Notes: generated by a model from the sequence alone, not told the origin. Counted from the first letter of the stretch, positions 1 to 6,310 are shown. The stretch: DNA of 6,800 bases from Caryophanales bacterium UBA6448 (GCA_002439555.1 DJOC01000080.1:1294-8093), one strand, 5' to 3'. Program-made: numbers and translations.

Positions 1-297
1 GATATTATCTATTACTATTCCACACTCTCTATGGAAAAGTAAATATGCAATTAAATTATTATCATTTGAAATAGAAATTATTTTTTCATCTTCTTTATCA
101 AGATTTTCTTTTACTAGACACGAAAAAAGATAGTTAGGATCATATTTTTGCATTATTAAACTACTTTTATCTAATAAACTTTTTTTACTAATTAATTCTA
201 ATCTATTTTTTCCATTAAAACATTTTGCATACTCATAAGCATTACTTAAAAGTACACTTTTAAAACTTTTATCTATACTACCAATATATAACTTCAT
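1..297 (-). CDS. Unidentified protein, N-terminal 99 residues, cut by window edge
   Basis: An open frame of 99 codons runs from ATG at 297 to the left edge without a stop, so the C-terminus is missing. It begins 17 bases after the rbfA stop on the same strand, which makes it the likely next gene of the operon. A GGGG at 305-308 is the only ribosome-binding-like sequence before the ATG, and it is weak. The N-terminus reads MKLYIGSIDKSFKSVLLSN and is rich in Lys, Ser, Leu and Asn. I see no signal peptide or membrane span. It does not look like TruB or RibF, the usual neighbours of rbfA. The last 30 residues (IISISNDNNLIAYLLFHRE, then CGIVIDNI) have the strand-turn-strand look of a GNAT acetyltransferase core, but this is a weak resemblance and no acetyl-CoA loop is visible. 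Function unknown. Confidence 0.7.
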   Translation of the reverse strand, partial: MKLYIGSIDKSFKSVLLSNAYEYAKCFNGKNRLELISKKSLLDKSSLIMQKYDPNYLFSCLVKENLDKEDEKIISISNDNNLIAYLLFHRECGIVIDNI

Positions 298-314
298 ACC
301 AAAACCCCATATAA

Positions 315-659
315 CTAATCATTTTGATGTATTTTTTTAATTATATCATCAATTTTATTACCATATTCAATTGACTCATCATAAGTAAATTTTAAAAATG
401 GTATATTTCTTGCATCAATTAAAGAGGCGAGTTTTCCCCTTATAAAAGGACTTGCTTCATTTACTTCTTTTTCGATTTCTTTTTTAGAAAGTGAAGAAAG
501 TGATGTAAAATATACTTTACAATAACTAAAATCTTTTGCAAGTGAACATCCAGTTATTGTAATACTTTTAAGTAATTCATCATGACATTCTCTTTGAATA
601 ATCATTGGAATATATTTTTCAATATCACTTTCAATTCTTTTTACATTTAAACTAGGCAT
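315..659 (-). CDS. rbfA: Ribosome-binding factor A
   Basis: RbfA is a small single-domain KH-type protein that binds the 30S subunit and helps mature the 5' end of 16S rRNA; it is important at low temperature. The 114-residue product has the normal family length. Family signals are visible in order: an N-terminal helix rich in basic and Ile residues, the SITITGCSLAKDFSYCKVYF strand-helix-strand core (about residues 32-51, matching the family pattern vTvt.V.ls.Dls.akVyvs), a helix with SPFIRGKLASLIDARNIP (about 70-87), and the C-terminal LKFTYDESIEYGNKID strand and helix. The ATG overlaps the infB stop by 8 bases. A GGAG within the last infB codons (about 670-673) serves as ribosome binding site, so translation is probably coupled to infB. 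No anomaly was seen. Confidence 0.96.
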   Translation of the reverse strand: MPSLNVKRIESDIEKYIPMIIQRECHDELLKSITITGCSLAKDFSYCKVYFTSLSSLSKKEIEKEVNEASPFIRGKLASLIDARNIPFLKFTYDESIEYGNKIDDIIKKIHQND

Positions 660-2754
660 TTTTTACCTGCTCCATTACGTAAACTTCAAAAGTATCTCCC
701 TCTTTGAAGTCATCATATTTTTCTAACGTAATACCACATTCAAAGCCTTTTTTTACTTCTTTAGCTTGGTCTTTACCTCTTTGGATTGAGGAAATTTTTG
801 TATCAATAAGAATTTTTCCATCACGAATAACTCTTACGCTTGCATTATTTTTAACTATTCCATCAGTTATATATACACCTGCGATATTACCAACTTTAGA
901 AAATTTAAATATTTGTCTTACAACGGCACTACCAATTATTTTTTCTTCATATTCTGGATCAAGCATACCATTAAGTGCTGCTTCAACATCTTCGACAAGT
1001 TTATAAATAATTGTATAACATCTAATTTCAATACCATATTCTTTTGCCATTGCTTTAGCATCCGAAGATGACACAACATTAAAGCCAATTACAATTGCTT
1101 TTGATGCACTAGCAAGAACTATATCACTTTCAGATATTGGTCCTATACCACTACGAATAACTTTTACTCTTACATCTTTAACTTTAATATTTTCAAGAGC
1201 ACTTTTAACAGCTTCCTCAGAACCTCTTACATCAGCTTTTAAGACAACAGCAACTTCTTTTTGACCTGCATTAACACTTTCAAATAATTCATCAAGTGAT
1301 AAAGTCTTTTTAACATTACTCTTTTCTTTTTCAATATTTTTTCTTTTTTCCGCTACTTCTTTAGCTTCCTCAATGGTTTCAAAAGCCATAAACTTATCAC
1401 CTGCTTTAGGTGTATCATTAAGTCCTGTAATTTCAACTGGAGTAGATGGGCCAGCCTCAACAATAGATTCACCTCTATCATTTTTCATTGTACGAACCTT
1501 ACCATAAGTTGTTCCAACAACTACTGGATCTCCAAGTCTAAGGGTTCCATTAAGAATAAGAAATGATGATAGTCCTCCAACATTTTTATCAAGTTTTTCT
1601 TCGATAACTGCTCCTAAAGCATATCTATTTGGATTGGCTTTAAGTTCTTTAACTTCGGCAATTGCAAGAATTGTTTCAAGAAGGGTATCAACACCTTCAC
1701 CAGTCTTCGCAGAAAGATTAATAAATGGATATTCTCCTCCCCAACTTTCTGGAGTAATACCATTTTCACTCATTTCTGTATAAACTCTTTCAATATTTAT
1801 ATTTGGTTTATCAATTTTATTAACCGCTACAATGATTGGTACACCAGCACTTTTTGCATGATCTATTGCTTCTTTTGTTTGAGGCATAACACCATCATCG
1901 GCAGCAACAATAATTATAGCTATATCTGTTACACTTGCACCTCTTGCACGCATTTGTGTAAAGGCAGCATGACCTGGAGTATCAATAAATGTAATTTTAT
2001 GTCCGTCTTTTTCAGTTTGATATGCACCAATTGCTTGCGTAATACCTCCAGCTTCACCTTCGGCTACTCTAGTGGATCTAATGTAATCTAAAAGGGTTGT
2101 TTTACCATGATCTACATGCCCCATTATTGTAACAATTGCTGGTCTTTCTTTTAAATCTTTTTCATCGTCAATAACTTCATAATGATCAAAATCAGCAATA
2201 TCTTGACTTTCTTTTTTCTTTAAAGTTTTACCATAATCTAAAGCTACGATTTCAGCATTTTCAAAATCAATAACTTCATTCATAGATAGCATTAATCCTA
2301 AACTCATAAGTTTTTTAATAATATCATTTAAAGAAACTCCAAGTGCATCGGCAAAAGCTTTAACACTCATTCCCTCTTCATATAAAATGATATTATCCTC
2401 TTTGACATTACTCATTAGTTTGCTTTTATTTTTATACATTTGTTTTTTTAAGTTTTTGAAATCAGCATTACTACTATCTTTCTTTTTAAGTTTTTGTTTG
2501 CTATTAGCAACCATATCTTTTTTTACAATATTTTCACTTTGTAATACTTTTTCAACTACATCATCAATTTGGTCTTCTTCTTCATAAGTTGTTTCTTTAT
2601 CAGTACTAATTAAATTAATTGTATTATCAATCATAATAATATCATCATCAGATAAAGTGCTGTTACCATCAGCTTTAATTCCAAGTTCACTACATCTTCT
2701 TAAAACCTCTGCTACTGATAAATTTACATCTTTTGCATAATCTTTAATATTCAT
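652..2754 (-). CDS. infB: Translation initiation factor IF-2
   Basis: This GTPase places initiator fMet-tRNA on the 30S subunit and promotes 50S joining. The protein is 700 residues, close to other Bacillota IF-2. There are two IF2_N helical modules (about residues 1-50 and 128-175) joined by a Lys/Glu-rich linker. The GTPase domain starts near 203: G1 is GHVDHGKT (212-219), G2 is GGITQ (236-240), G3 is DTPGH (258-262), G4 is NKID (312-315) and G5 is SAK (348-350), so it should be catalytically intact. Domain II follows (about 375-460, NGTLRLGDPVVVG). Domain III (about 495-590) begins VAVVLKADVRGSEEAVKSAL. The tRNA-binding C-terminal domain (about 605-697) contains FECGITLEKYDDFKEGD. The start has an AAGGAT site 27 bases after the deaminase gene. 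In domain II the usual DKGRGPVATVLV reads DKNVGGLSSFLI, a modest departure. Confidence 0.98.
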   Translation of the reverse strand: MNIKDYAKDVNLSVAEVLRRCSELGIKADGNSTLSDDDIIMIDNTINLISTDKETTYEEEDQIDDVVEKVLQSENIVKKDMVANSKQKLKKKDSSNADFKNLKKQMYKNKSKLMSNVKEDNIILYEEGMSVKAFADALGVSLNDIIKKLMSLGLMLSMNEVIDFENAEIVALDYGKTLKKKESQDIADFDHYEVIDDEKDLKERPAIVTIMGHVDHGKTTLLDYIRSTRVAEGEAGGITQAIGAYQTEKDGHKITFIDTPGHAAFTQMRARGASVTDIAIIIVAADDGVMPQTKEAIDHAKSAGVPIIVAVNKIDKPNINIERVYTEMSENGITPESWGGEYPFINLSAKTGEGVDTLLETILAIAEVKELKANPNRYALGAVIEEKLDKNVGGLSSFLILNGTLRLGDPVVVGTTYGKVRTMKNDRGESIVEAGPSTPVEITGLNDTPKAGDKFMAFETIEEAKEVAEKRKNIEKEKSNVKKTLSLDELFESVNAGQKEVAVVLKADVRGSEEAVKSALENIKVKDVRVKVIRSGIGPISESDIVLASASKAIVIGFNVVSSSDAKAMAKEYGIEIRCYTIIYKLVEDVEAALNGMLDPEYEEKIIGSAVVRQIFKFSKVGNIAGVYITDGIVKNNASVRVIRDGKILIDTKISSIQRGKDQAKEVKKGFECGITLEKYDDFKEGDTFEVYVMEQVKNA

Positions 2755-2781
2755 AAAACCATCCTTTCTTAATTTAACTAT

Positions 2782-3288
2782 TTATCTACTTTTTCCCTTT
2801 TCTATATAACCAAAATCATATAAAAGTGTTTCTAAATCTCTACCTTCATATTTAACTACTTCAATACTCGCATTACCCGCAATTGATTTAGAAAGATTTG
2901 CATCATACTCACTATTATATACAACCTTTGTTATTCCACTATTAATAATAGAATTCATACAGTCCTTACAAGGAAAAGTATTTACATAAATTGTTGCCCC
3001 TACTGTAGATATTCCGTGTCTTGCAGCAAAAGCAATTGCATTTTGTTCAGCATGAGAAGCAGGACATAGTTCTAAATATTTACCAGATGCATAATCAGGC
3101 ATTGCTCTTCTTCTGCATCCTCCTAAATCTTCACAATGTTCTACACCTCTTGCTGGTCCATTAAATCCAAAACTAATTGGATTATCATCTTTAACAATGA
3201 CTGCCCCAACTTTTCTTGATAAACAAGTACTTCTTAAGGAAGCAAGCTGGGAAATAGCCATATAATATTCTTCTTTAGTTGGTCTCAT
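2782..3288 (-). CDS. comEB: dCMP deaminase (ComEB-type, zinc-dependent)
   Basis: This enzyme converts dCMP to dUMP, feeding thymidylate synthesis. The 168-residue protein belongs to the cytidine/deoxycytidylate deaminase superfamily. Catalytic zinc ligands are visible as H79-A-E81 (SHAEQNAI, E81 as proton shuttle) and P106-C107-x-x-C110. The GFNGPARG loop (41-48) matches the GYNGxPxG motif of dCMP deaminases that bind nucleotide effectors. C52, C58 and C75 around HCEDLGGC and ELC may form the second metal site known in phage-type and ComEB enzymes. The N-terminus MRPTKEEYYMAISQLASLRS aligns with the family start, which supports the first ATG over Met10. Its AGAAAGGAT binding site lies inside the last rnpM codons, and the genes overlap by 14 bases. 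It sits where Bacillota usually carry ylxQ between rnpM and infB, which is unusual. Family assignment is firm; the gene symbol is by similarity only. Confidence 0.93.
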   Translation of the reverse strand: MRPTKEEYYMAISQLASLRSTCLSRKVGAVIVKDDNPISFGFNGPARGVEHCEDLGGCRRRAMPDYASGKYLELCPASHAEQNAIAFAARHGISTVGATIYVNTFPCKDCMNSIINSGITKVVYNSEYDANLSKSIAGNASIEVVKYEGRDLETLLYDFGYIEKGKSR

Positions 3289-3538
3289 TAATAATCCTTT
3301 CTAAATTATCATAGACATCATCACTAATACTTACCCCTAAAGCTTTCTCTAATATTTTAGTCTTTTTTGCTTTATTTATTACTTCAATAGATTTTTTTAA
3401 GTAAGCACCTTTTCCATTAAGTTTGCCAGTACTATCATATACTACCTCTTTTGAAGGAGTTCTTACTACTCTTAATAAATCTTTCTTCTCACATTTTTCG
3501 TGTGATACAACACAAGTTCTTAAGGGAACTTTTTTCAT
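3275..3538 (-). CDS. rnpM: YlxR/RnpM family RNA-binding protein
   Basis: This is a small basic protein of the YlxR family, recently named RnpM for an effect on RNase P in Bacillus subtilis. It is 87 residues, normal for the family. The diagnostic N-terminus VPLRTCVVSHEKCEKKDLLR (residues 4-23) matches the P-x-R-T-C-V signature followed by KKELLRiVR. The central DSTGKLNGKGAYL (35-47) matches the D-x-[ST]-G-K-x-x-G-[RK]-G-A-Y-[VL] signature. A C-terminal Lys-rich helix (AKKTKILEKALG) completes the fold. The ATG overlaps the nusA TAA (TAATG), and GGAAGG in the nusA tail supplies the binding site, so translation is coupled. Position directly after nusA is the standard place for this gene. Its likely target is RNA, but no function can be shown from sequence alone. 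Confidence 0.93.
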   Translation of the reverse strand: MKKVPLRTCVVSHEKCEKKDLLRVVRTPSKEVVYDSTGKLNGKGAYLKKSIEVINKAKKTKILEKALGVSISDDVYDNLERIINETN

Positions 3539-4650
3539 TATCTATTACCTTCCTCAGTAATTTCTTTCATTGTTTTAATTTCTAAATAGTATTTAGTAAT
3601 TCTTGAGGCAAGTCTAATATTACTTCCTTTCTTACCAATTGCTTTACTAAATTCTTCATCAGGTACAACTACTAAAGCTTTTCTTTCTTTTTCATCTAAA
3701 ATATTAACAATAGCATCTTTTGCAGGAACAATAGCATTTTTAATAAATACAGCTGGATCTTCATCATATAATACTAAATCTATTTTTTCATTACCAAGTT
3801 CTTTTAAAATACCTGCTATTCTACTACCTTTTTCTCCTATACAAGAACCAATTGCATCAACTTTTGGATTATTAGATATAAGAGCAACTTTACATCTTAT
3901 ACCTGGTTCTCTTACTACTTGATATATATCAATTGTTCCATTAATAATTTCTGGAATTTCTTGTTCAAATAATCTTCTGACAAAACCATAATGTTTTCTT
4001 GAAAGCATAATAACTGGTCCTTTAGCTCCTAAAGTAACTTTAGTTAAATATACTTTAATATTTGAACCCATAACAATTTTTTCATCAGGTATAATTTCAC
4101 TTTTAGGAAGCATACCACGAGTTCTACCTAAATCAATGTAATAATTCTTTTGGTCTTCCATAGCAACCATACCAATCATTACTTCGCCTTCTTTATCACT
4201 AAACTCATTTATAACACTTTCTTTTTCAGCTTCTCTAATTTTTTGTGTTAATACTTGTTTAGCAGTTCCCGCAGCAACTCTTCCAAAATCTTTTGGAGTT
4301 ACTTCTTTTTCAATAGTATCTCCTACTTTAGCATTAGGATCTATTTTAATTGCATCCTCTAAAAGTATTTGAGCATCAATATTTATCTCTGGTGGAGTCG
4401 TTACGATATTACCTTCTTCATCTTCAGTTTCAGTTCCATAATCAATTTCTGGTACTACTACTAAATAAGAATATACTTTTATATTGCCACTTTCCCTATC
4501 AATTCTTACAATTACATTAGTTTTAGAATTAAAATTCTTTTTATATGCAGTTGTAAGAGCAAGTGTTAAACCCTCAAAAATAACATCCTCACTAATATTT
4601 TTTTCTTTTGCTACTAATTTAACAGCCTTAATTAATTCATTTGCATTCAT
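3538..4650 (-). CDS. nusA: Transcription termination/antitermination protein NusA
   Basis: NusA binds RNA polymerase and nascent RNA and modulates pausing, termination and antitermination. The 370-residue protein has the short Bacillota layout without the C-terminal acidic repeats of Escherichia coli. The N-terminal polymerase-binding domain spans about residues 1-125. The S1 RNA-binding domain (about 150-217) contains GEVMIGMVAMEDQKNYYIDLG and LPKSEIIPDE. The linker motif LSRKHYGFVRRLFEQEIPEI follows (217-236). KH1 carries GSCIGEKGSRI (268-278; the family usually has GACVGPKGSRV) and KH2 carries AIGKKGSNIRLASRIT (337-352). It starts two bases after the rimP stop, with an AAGAGGT binding site made by the last rimP codons. 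The start MNANELIKAVKLVAKEKNIS fits the family. Confidence 0.97.
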   Translation of the reverse strand: MNANELIKAVKLVAKEKNISEDVIFEGLTLALTTAYKKNFNSKTNVIVRIDRESGNIKVYSYLVVVPEIDYGTETEDEEGNIVTTPPEINIDAQILLEDAIKIDPNAKVGDTIEKEVTPKDFGRVAAGTAKQVLTQKIREAEKESVINEFSDKEGEVMIGMVAMEDQKNYYIDLGRTRGMLPKSEIIPDEKIVMGSNIKVYLTKVTLGAKGPVIMLSRKHYGFVRRLFEQEIPEIINGTIDIYQVVREPGIRCKVALISNNPKVDAIGSCIGEKGSRIAGILKELGNEKIDLVLYDEDPAVFIKNAIVPAKDAIVNILDEKERKALVVVPDEEFSKAIGKKGSNIRLASRITKYYLEIKTMKEITEEGNR

Positions 4651-4652
4651 CT

Positions 4653-4901
4653 CTAATTACCTCTTTCCTTACTAGATATATCTAAAATATAGCTATCATC
4701 AATATCACAGTACTTATCCACTATTGGATTAATTATATGAGTAGCGGTAACTATCTCATCAATATCAATTCCTCCAACCTTATCTAGGATAACCTCTAAA
4801 AAAGAATATTTTCCTTTCTTTTTATAAGATATACTATCTACAAATATATCCATATCCTTAATTGCAATATTAATTTTTTCAGTTAATTTACTAAAATCCA
4901 A
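4653..4901 (-). CDS. rimP: Ribosome maturation factor RimP, C-terminal domain missing
   Basis: RimP assists assembly of the 30S subunit. I choose the TTG at 4899-4901, giving 82 residues. A GAGGGTGAT site (4906-4914) lies just upstream, whereas a TTG at 4949 would make the leader hairpin coding (KWACNPT). The N-terminal alpha/beta domain is recognisable: DIFVDSISYKKKGKYSFLEV, then ILDKVGGIDIDEIV, then the helix to NPIVDKY and YILDISS. In typical RimP of about 150 residues, the YxLEVSSPGxDR motif here continues into a C-terminal SH3-like domain. This protein stops at SSKERGN and nusA begins two bases later, so no second domain exists in any frame at this locus. It is first gene of the operon, as usual. 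Whether the short form still acts on the ribosome is unknown. Confidence 0.85.
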   Translation of the reverse strand: MDFSKLTEKINIAIKDMDIFVDSISYKKKGKYSFLEVILDKVGGIDIDEIVTATHIINPIVDKYCDIDDSYILDISSKERGN

Positions 4902-4905
4902 ATAT

Positions 4906-4914
4906 ATCACCCTC
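4906..4914 (-). promoter_or_regulatory. Ribosome binding site deciding the rimP start
   Basis: The minus strand reads GAGGGTGAT, close to the anti-16S match GGAGGTGAT. It is followed four bases later by TTG at 4899-4901. This site places the rimP start at that TTG rather than at TTG 4947-4949, which has no such site and lies within the leader. Confidence 0.75.
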
Positions 4915-4924
4915 TTATTAATAA

Positions 4925-4946
4925 AAGTGGGATTGCAGGCCCACTT
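4925..4946 (-). promoter_or_regulatory. Leader hairpin upstream of rimP
   Basis: The inverted repeat AAGTGGG / CCCACTT forms a perfect 7-bp stem around an 8-base loop, followed in the minus-strand RNA by UUUUAUUA. It begins about 8 bases after the predicted transcription start and ends 10 bases before the rimP ribosome binding site. From memory, GUGGG/CCCAC hairpins precede rimP in other Bacillota, but I could not check this. It could be a weak attenuator, a 5' stabilising stem, or a binding site for autoregulation. The short U run makes strong termination unlikely. Confidence 0.65.
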
Positions 4947-4960
4947 CAAATGTCAAACTT

Positions 4961-4989
4961 ATTTTATCATTATTTATTTGATATGTCTA
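4961..4989 (-). promoter_or_regulatory. Sigma-A-type promoter of the rimP-nusA-infB operon
   Basis: On the minus strand the -35 is TAGACA (4984-4989) and the -10 is TAAAAT (4961-4966), with 17 bases between. The -10 is preceded by TGA, giving the TGn extended -10. Transcription would start near 4954, leaving a leader of about 50 bases before the rimP TTG. Confidence 0.75.
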
Positions 4990-5005
4990 TAAAAAAAGAT
5001 GAAGA

Positions 5006-5040
5006 AAATTAAAAATTTTAATTTCATTGTTTCGATGAAA
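5006..5040. repeat. Two inverted repeats between the divergent promoters
   Basis: AAATTAAAA (5006-5014) and TTTTAATTT (5016-5024) form a perfect 9-bp inverted repeat around one base. Immediately beside it, TTTCAT (5022-5027) and ATGAAA (5035-5040) form a second inverted repeat with a 7-base gap, just upstream of the plus-strand -35. They could be protein-binding sites or simple consequences of AT-rich DNA. No known operator is recognised. Confidence 0.4.
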
Positions 5041-5045
5041 TACAA

Positions 5046-5074
5046 TAGACAGTGATAGTTTATGGTGCTATAAT
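5046..5074 (+). promoter_or_regulatory. Sigma-A-type promoter of the zinc-ribbon membrane protein gene
   Basis: The -35 is TAGACA (5046-5051), the spacer is 17 bases, and the -10 is a perfect TATAAT (5069-5074) preceded by TGC, an extended -10. Transcription should start near 5081, so the mRNA would begin almost at the ribosome binding site (AAAGGAG, 5083-5089). Confidence 0.85.
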
Positions 5075-5100
5075 TAAGCTAGAAAGGAGTGAATGATATA

Positions 5101-5979
5101 ATGGCACTTGTAAAGTGTAGTAAATGCAAAGAAGAAATAAGTGATAAGGCAAAGAAATGCCCCCACTGCGGGAATAAGGTAAAAGAAGATATTTCTTATG
5201 TAAAGTGTAGTGAGTGTGAAAAAAAATATGATGCTAGTTTAAAATGTTGTCCAAGTTGTGGAATGCCAAATGAAAAGGATAACGAAAATAATATTGCAAA
5301 CAATGAGGATAAAGAGAAAAAAAATATGTGGCCAATTATTTTGTTTTCATCATTGTTATTTATAATCATAGTATTTAGTTTATATAATAGGAAAGGTTCA
5401 AATAATTATAATAATAATTATGAAAAACCTGACAATTCTTATTATAATAATGAAAATGACAATAATGATAATGATGTGGAAGATGAAAGTAATTTGCCTG
5501 AATTAACTGTTACAAAGGATGTTCCTACTGTTGTAGAAGGCACTTATGGTAATAATAAGATTAAGGCAGAAATAACGATTAAAGATGTTTATTGGACTAG
5601 TAAGATTTTACCTCCAACACCAAGGCAATCATATTATACTTATTATGATGAAAAGGACGAAGAAATTTATCAAGTAGTAGAAATGGTTGTAAAGAATATA
5701 GGTACTGAAAGCTTTTCCAATTATATTTTTGAAGGTTTTTTGTCTGATACATGTACTCCAACTTTTAAATTTGATGGTGGTTATACTTATAATGGGATTT
5801 CTTTAATTGAGGTTGAGAAAGATGGAGAAGGAAATTATGATCTTTCCAATTTTTATTCTATTAACCCTTTAGCAACTAAGACTATTTATGCTGTTAAAAT
5901 TGTACCAAATGCTACGAAAGATTTATCTCTATCGGTAAACTTATGTTTTGGAGATAATAAACTATATATTAATTGGTAG
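5101..5979 (+). CDS. Zinc-ribbon membrane protein with extracytoplasmic DUF4352-like domain
   Basis: The 292-residue protein starts at ATG 5101. The in-frame GTG at 5089 lies inside the AAAGGAG site and cannot be the start; the spacing of 11 bases to the ATG is slightly long. Two zinc ribbons come first: C6-x2-C9 with C20-P-H-C23, and C36-x2-C39 with C50-P-S-C53. A charged linker leads to one membrane span (about 76-95, PIILFSSLLFIIIVF). An Asn/Tyr/Asp-rich spacer (about 100-130) follows, then a beta-rich domain (about 135-292) with EIYQVVEMVVKNIGTESFSN. That stretch resembles the DUF4352-type folds that often follow a span and a zinc ribbon. Ribbons inside and the domain outside is the expected orientation. 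It has its own promoter and terminator, divergent from the nusA operon. No function is known; a sensing or envelope role is a guess. Confidence 0.88.
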   Translation: MALVKCSKCKEEISDKAKKCPHCGNKVKEDISYVKCSECEKKYDASLKCCPSCGMPNEKDNENNIANNEDKEKKNMWPIILFSSLLFIIIVFSLYNRKGSNNYNNNYEKPDNSYYNNENDNNDNDVEDESNLPELTVTKDVPTVVEGTYGNNKIKAEITIKDVYWTSKILPPTPRQSYYTYYDEKDEEIYQVVEMVVKNIGTESFSNYIFEGFLSDTCTPTFKFDGGYTYNGISLIEVEKDGEGNYDLSNFYSINPLATKTIYAVKIVPNATKDLSLSVNLCFGDNKLYINW

Positions 5980-5998
5980 ATAAATAGTTAGTTTATTT

Positions 5999-6029
5999 AA
6001 ACGGAAATTTTTTATGAAATTTCCGTTTT
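5999..6029 (+). terminator. Intrinsic terminator after the zinc-ribbon gene
   Basis: AAACGGAAATTT (5999-6010) pairs perfectly with AAATTTCCGTTT (6017-6028) as a 12-bp stem with a 6-base loop, ending in a T run. It begins 20 bases after the stop codon. Its A-rich left arm means it may also act on minus-strand transcripts arriving from the right. Confidence 0.85.
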
Positions 6030-6030
6030 A

Positions 6031-6253
6031 TATTGCATAACTCATCAGTTTTTACCCAATTACTTCAGTCATATGTTATTGGGATCATACCATACTCTAC
6101 TACTGGTCTATTTACTTCAAAAAGACCTCTTTCTAAAGTTTCAGTACTAGATAAACCATAAATATATTTAGTATTACCATCATATTTTTCAATACAACTA
6201 CTTTCCTAAGCTTTGTAGTTAGCCATATTTGAAATATAAATTCTGCTCTTATT
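6031..6253 (-). pseudogene. Remnant of a pilin-like or surface protein gene
   Basis: One minus-strand frame from 6253 down reads as coherent protein but is broken by TAG at 6206-6208 and TGA at 6065-6067. Segments between the stops include KYDGNTKYIYGLSSTETLE, then FEVNRPVVEYGMIPITYD, stop, SNWVKTDE. The GMIPITYD-SNWVKTD stretch recalls a region (GMIPVxYD...WVKxD...WYNY) I associate with pilin-like and surface proteins of gut Bacilli that end in an RPV-LKS tail; this is recollection and was not searched. It has no ribosome binding site at the ATG (6224-6226) and runs into the terminator at 6029, so both ends look deleted. Even if TGA were read as Trp, the TAG still breaks the frame. It lies on the same strand as the surface-type gene at 6623, suggesting a decayed relative. 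Confidence 0.55.
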
Positions 6254-6310
6254 CTATAAGTGTTTTTATTTTTGTTACAATAAAATTAGATAAAAATAAA
6301 TGGTTAACAT

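Noticed and set aside
704..2587. Three plus-strand open frames (704-1006, 1858-2091, 2387-2587) opposite infB
   Set aside because: They lie wholly opposite the strongly conserved infB gene, have low-complexity Ser/Leu/Cys-rich translations and lack ribosome binding sites.
4484..4675. Plus-strand open frame opposite the start of nusA and end of rimP
   Set aside because: It is antisense to two conserved genes, with no binding site and no recognisable family; its hydrophobic look comes from reading AT-rich DNA backwards.
4902..4949. N-terminal extension of RimP from TTG at 4949
   Set aside because: The extension would translate the leader hairpin, starts about 5 bases from the predicted transcript start, and has no ribosome binding site. 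TTG at 4901 has one and fits the family start.
5089..5100. GTG start at 5089 for the zinc-ribbon protein
   Set aside because: The GTG overlaps the AAAGGAG ribosome binding site itself, so it cannot be used with that site. ATG 5101 gives the natural N-terminus just before the first CxxC.
5400..5475. AAT/TAT-rich stretch as a separate DNA repeat or recombination site
   Set aside because: It is in frame and encodes the Asn/Tyr spacer of the membrane protein; no regular unit is kept at DNA level.
6031..6253. UGA read as tryptophan, making the broken frame intact
   Set aside because: All four tryptophans in the firm genes here are TGG, and the frame also contains a TAG, so recoding UGA would not rescue it. 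The lack of TGA stops among so few genes is not strong evidence.
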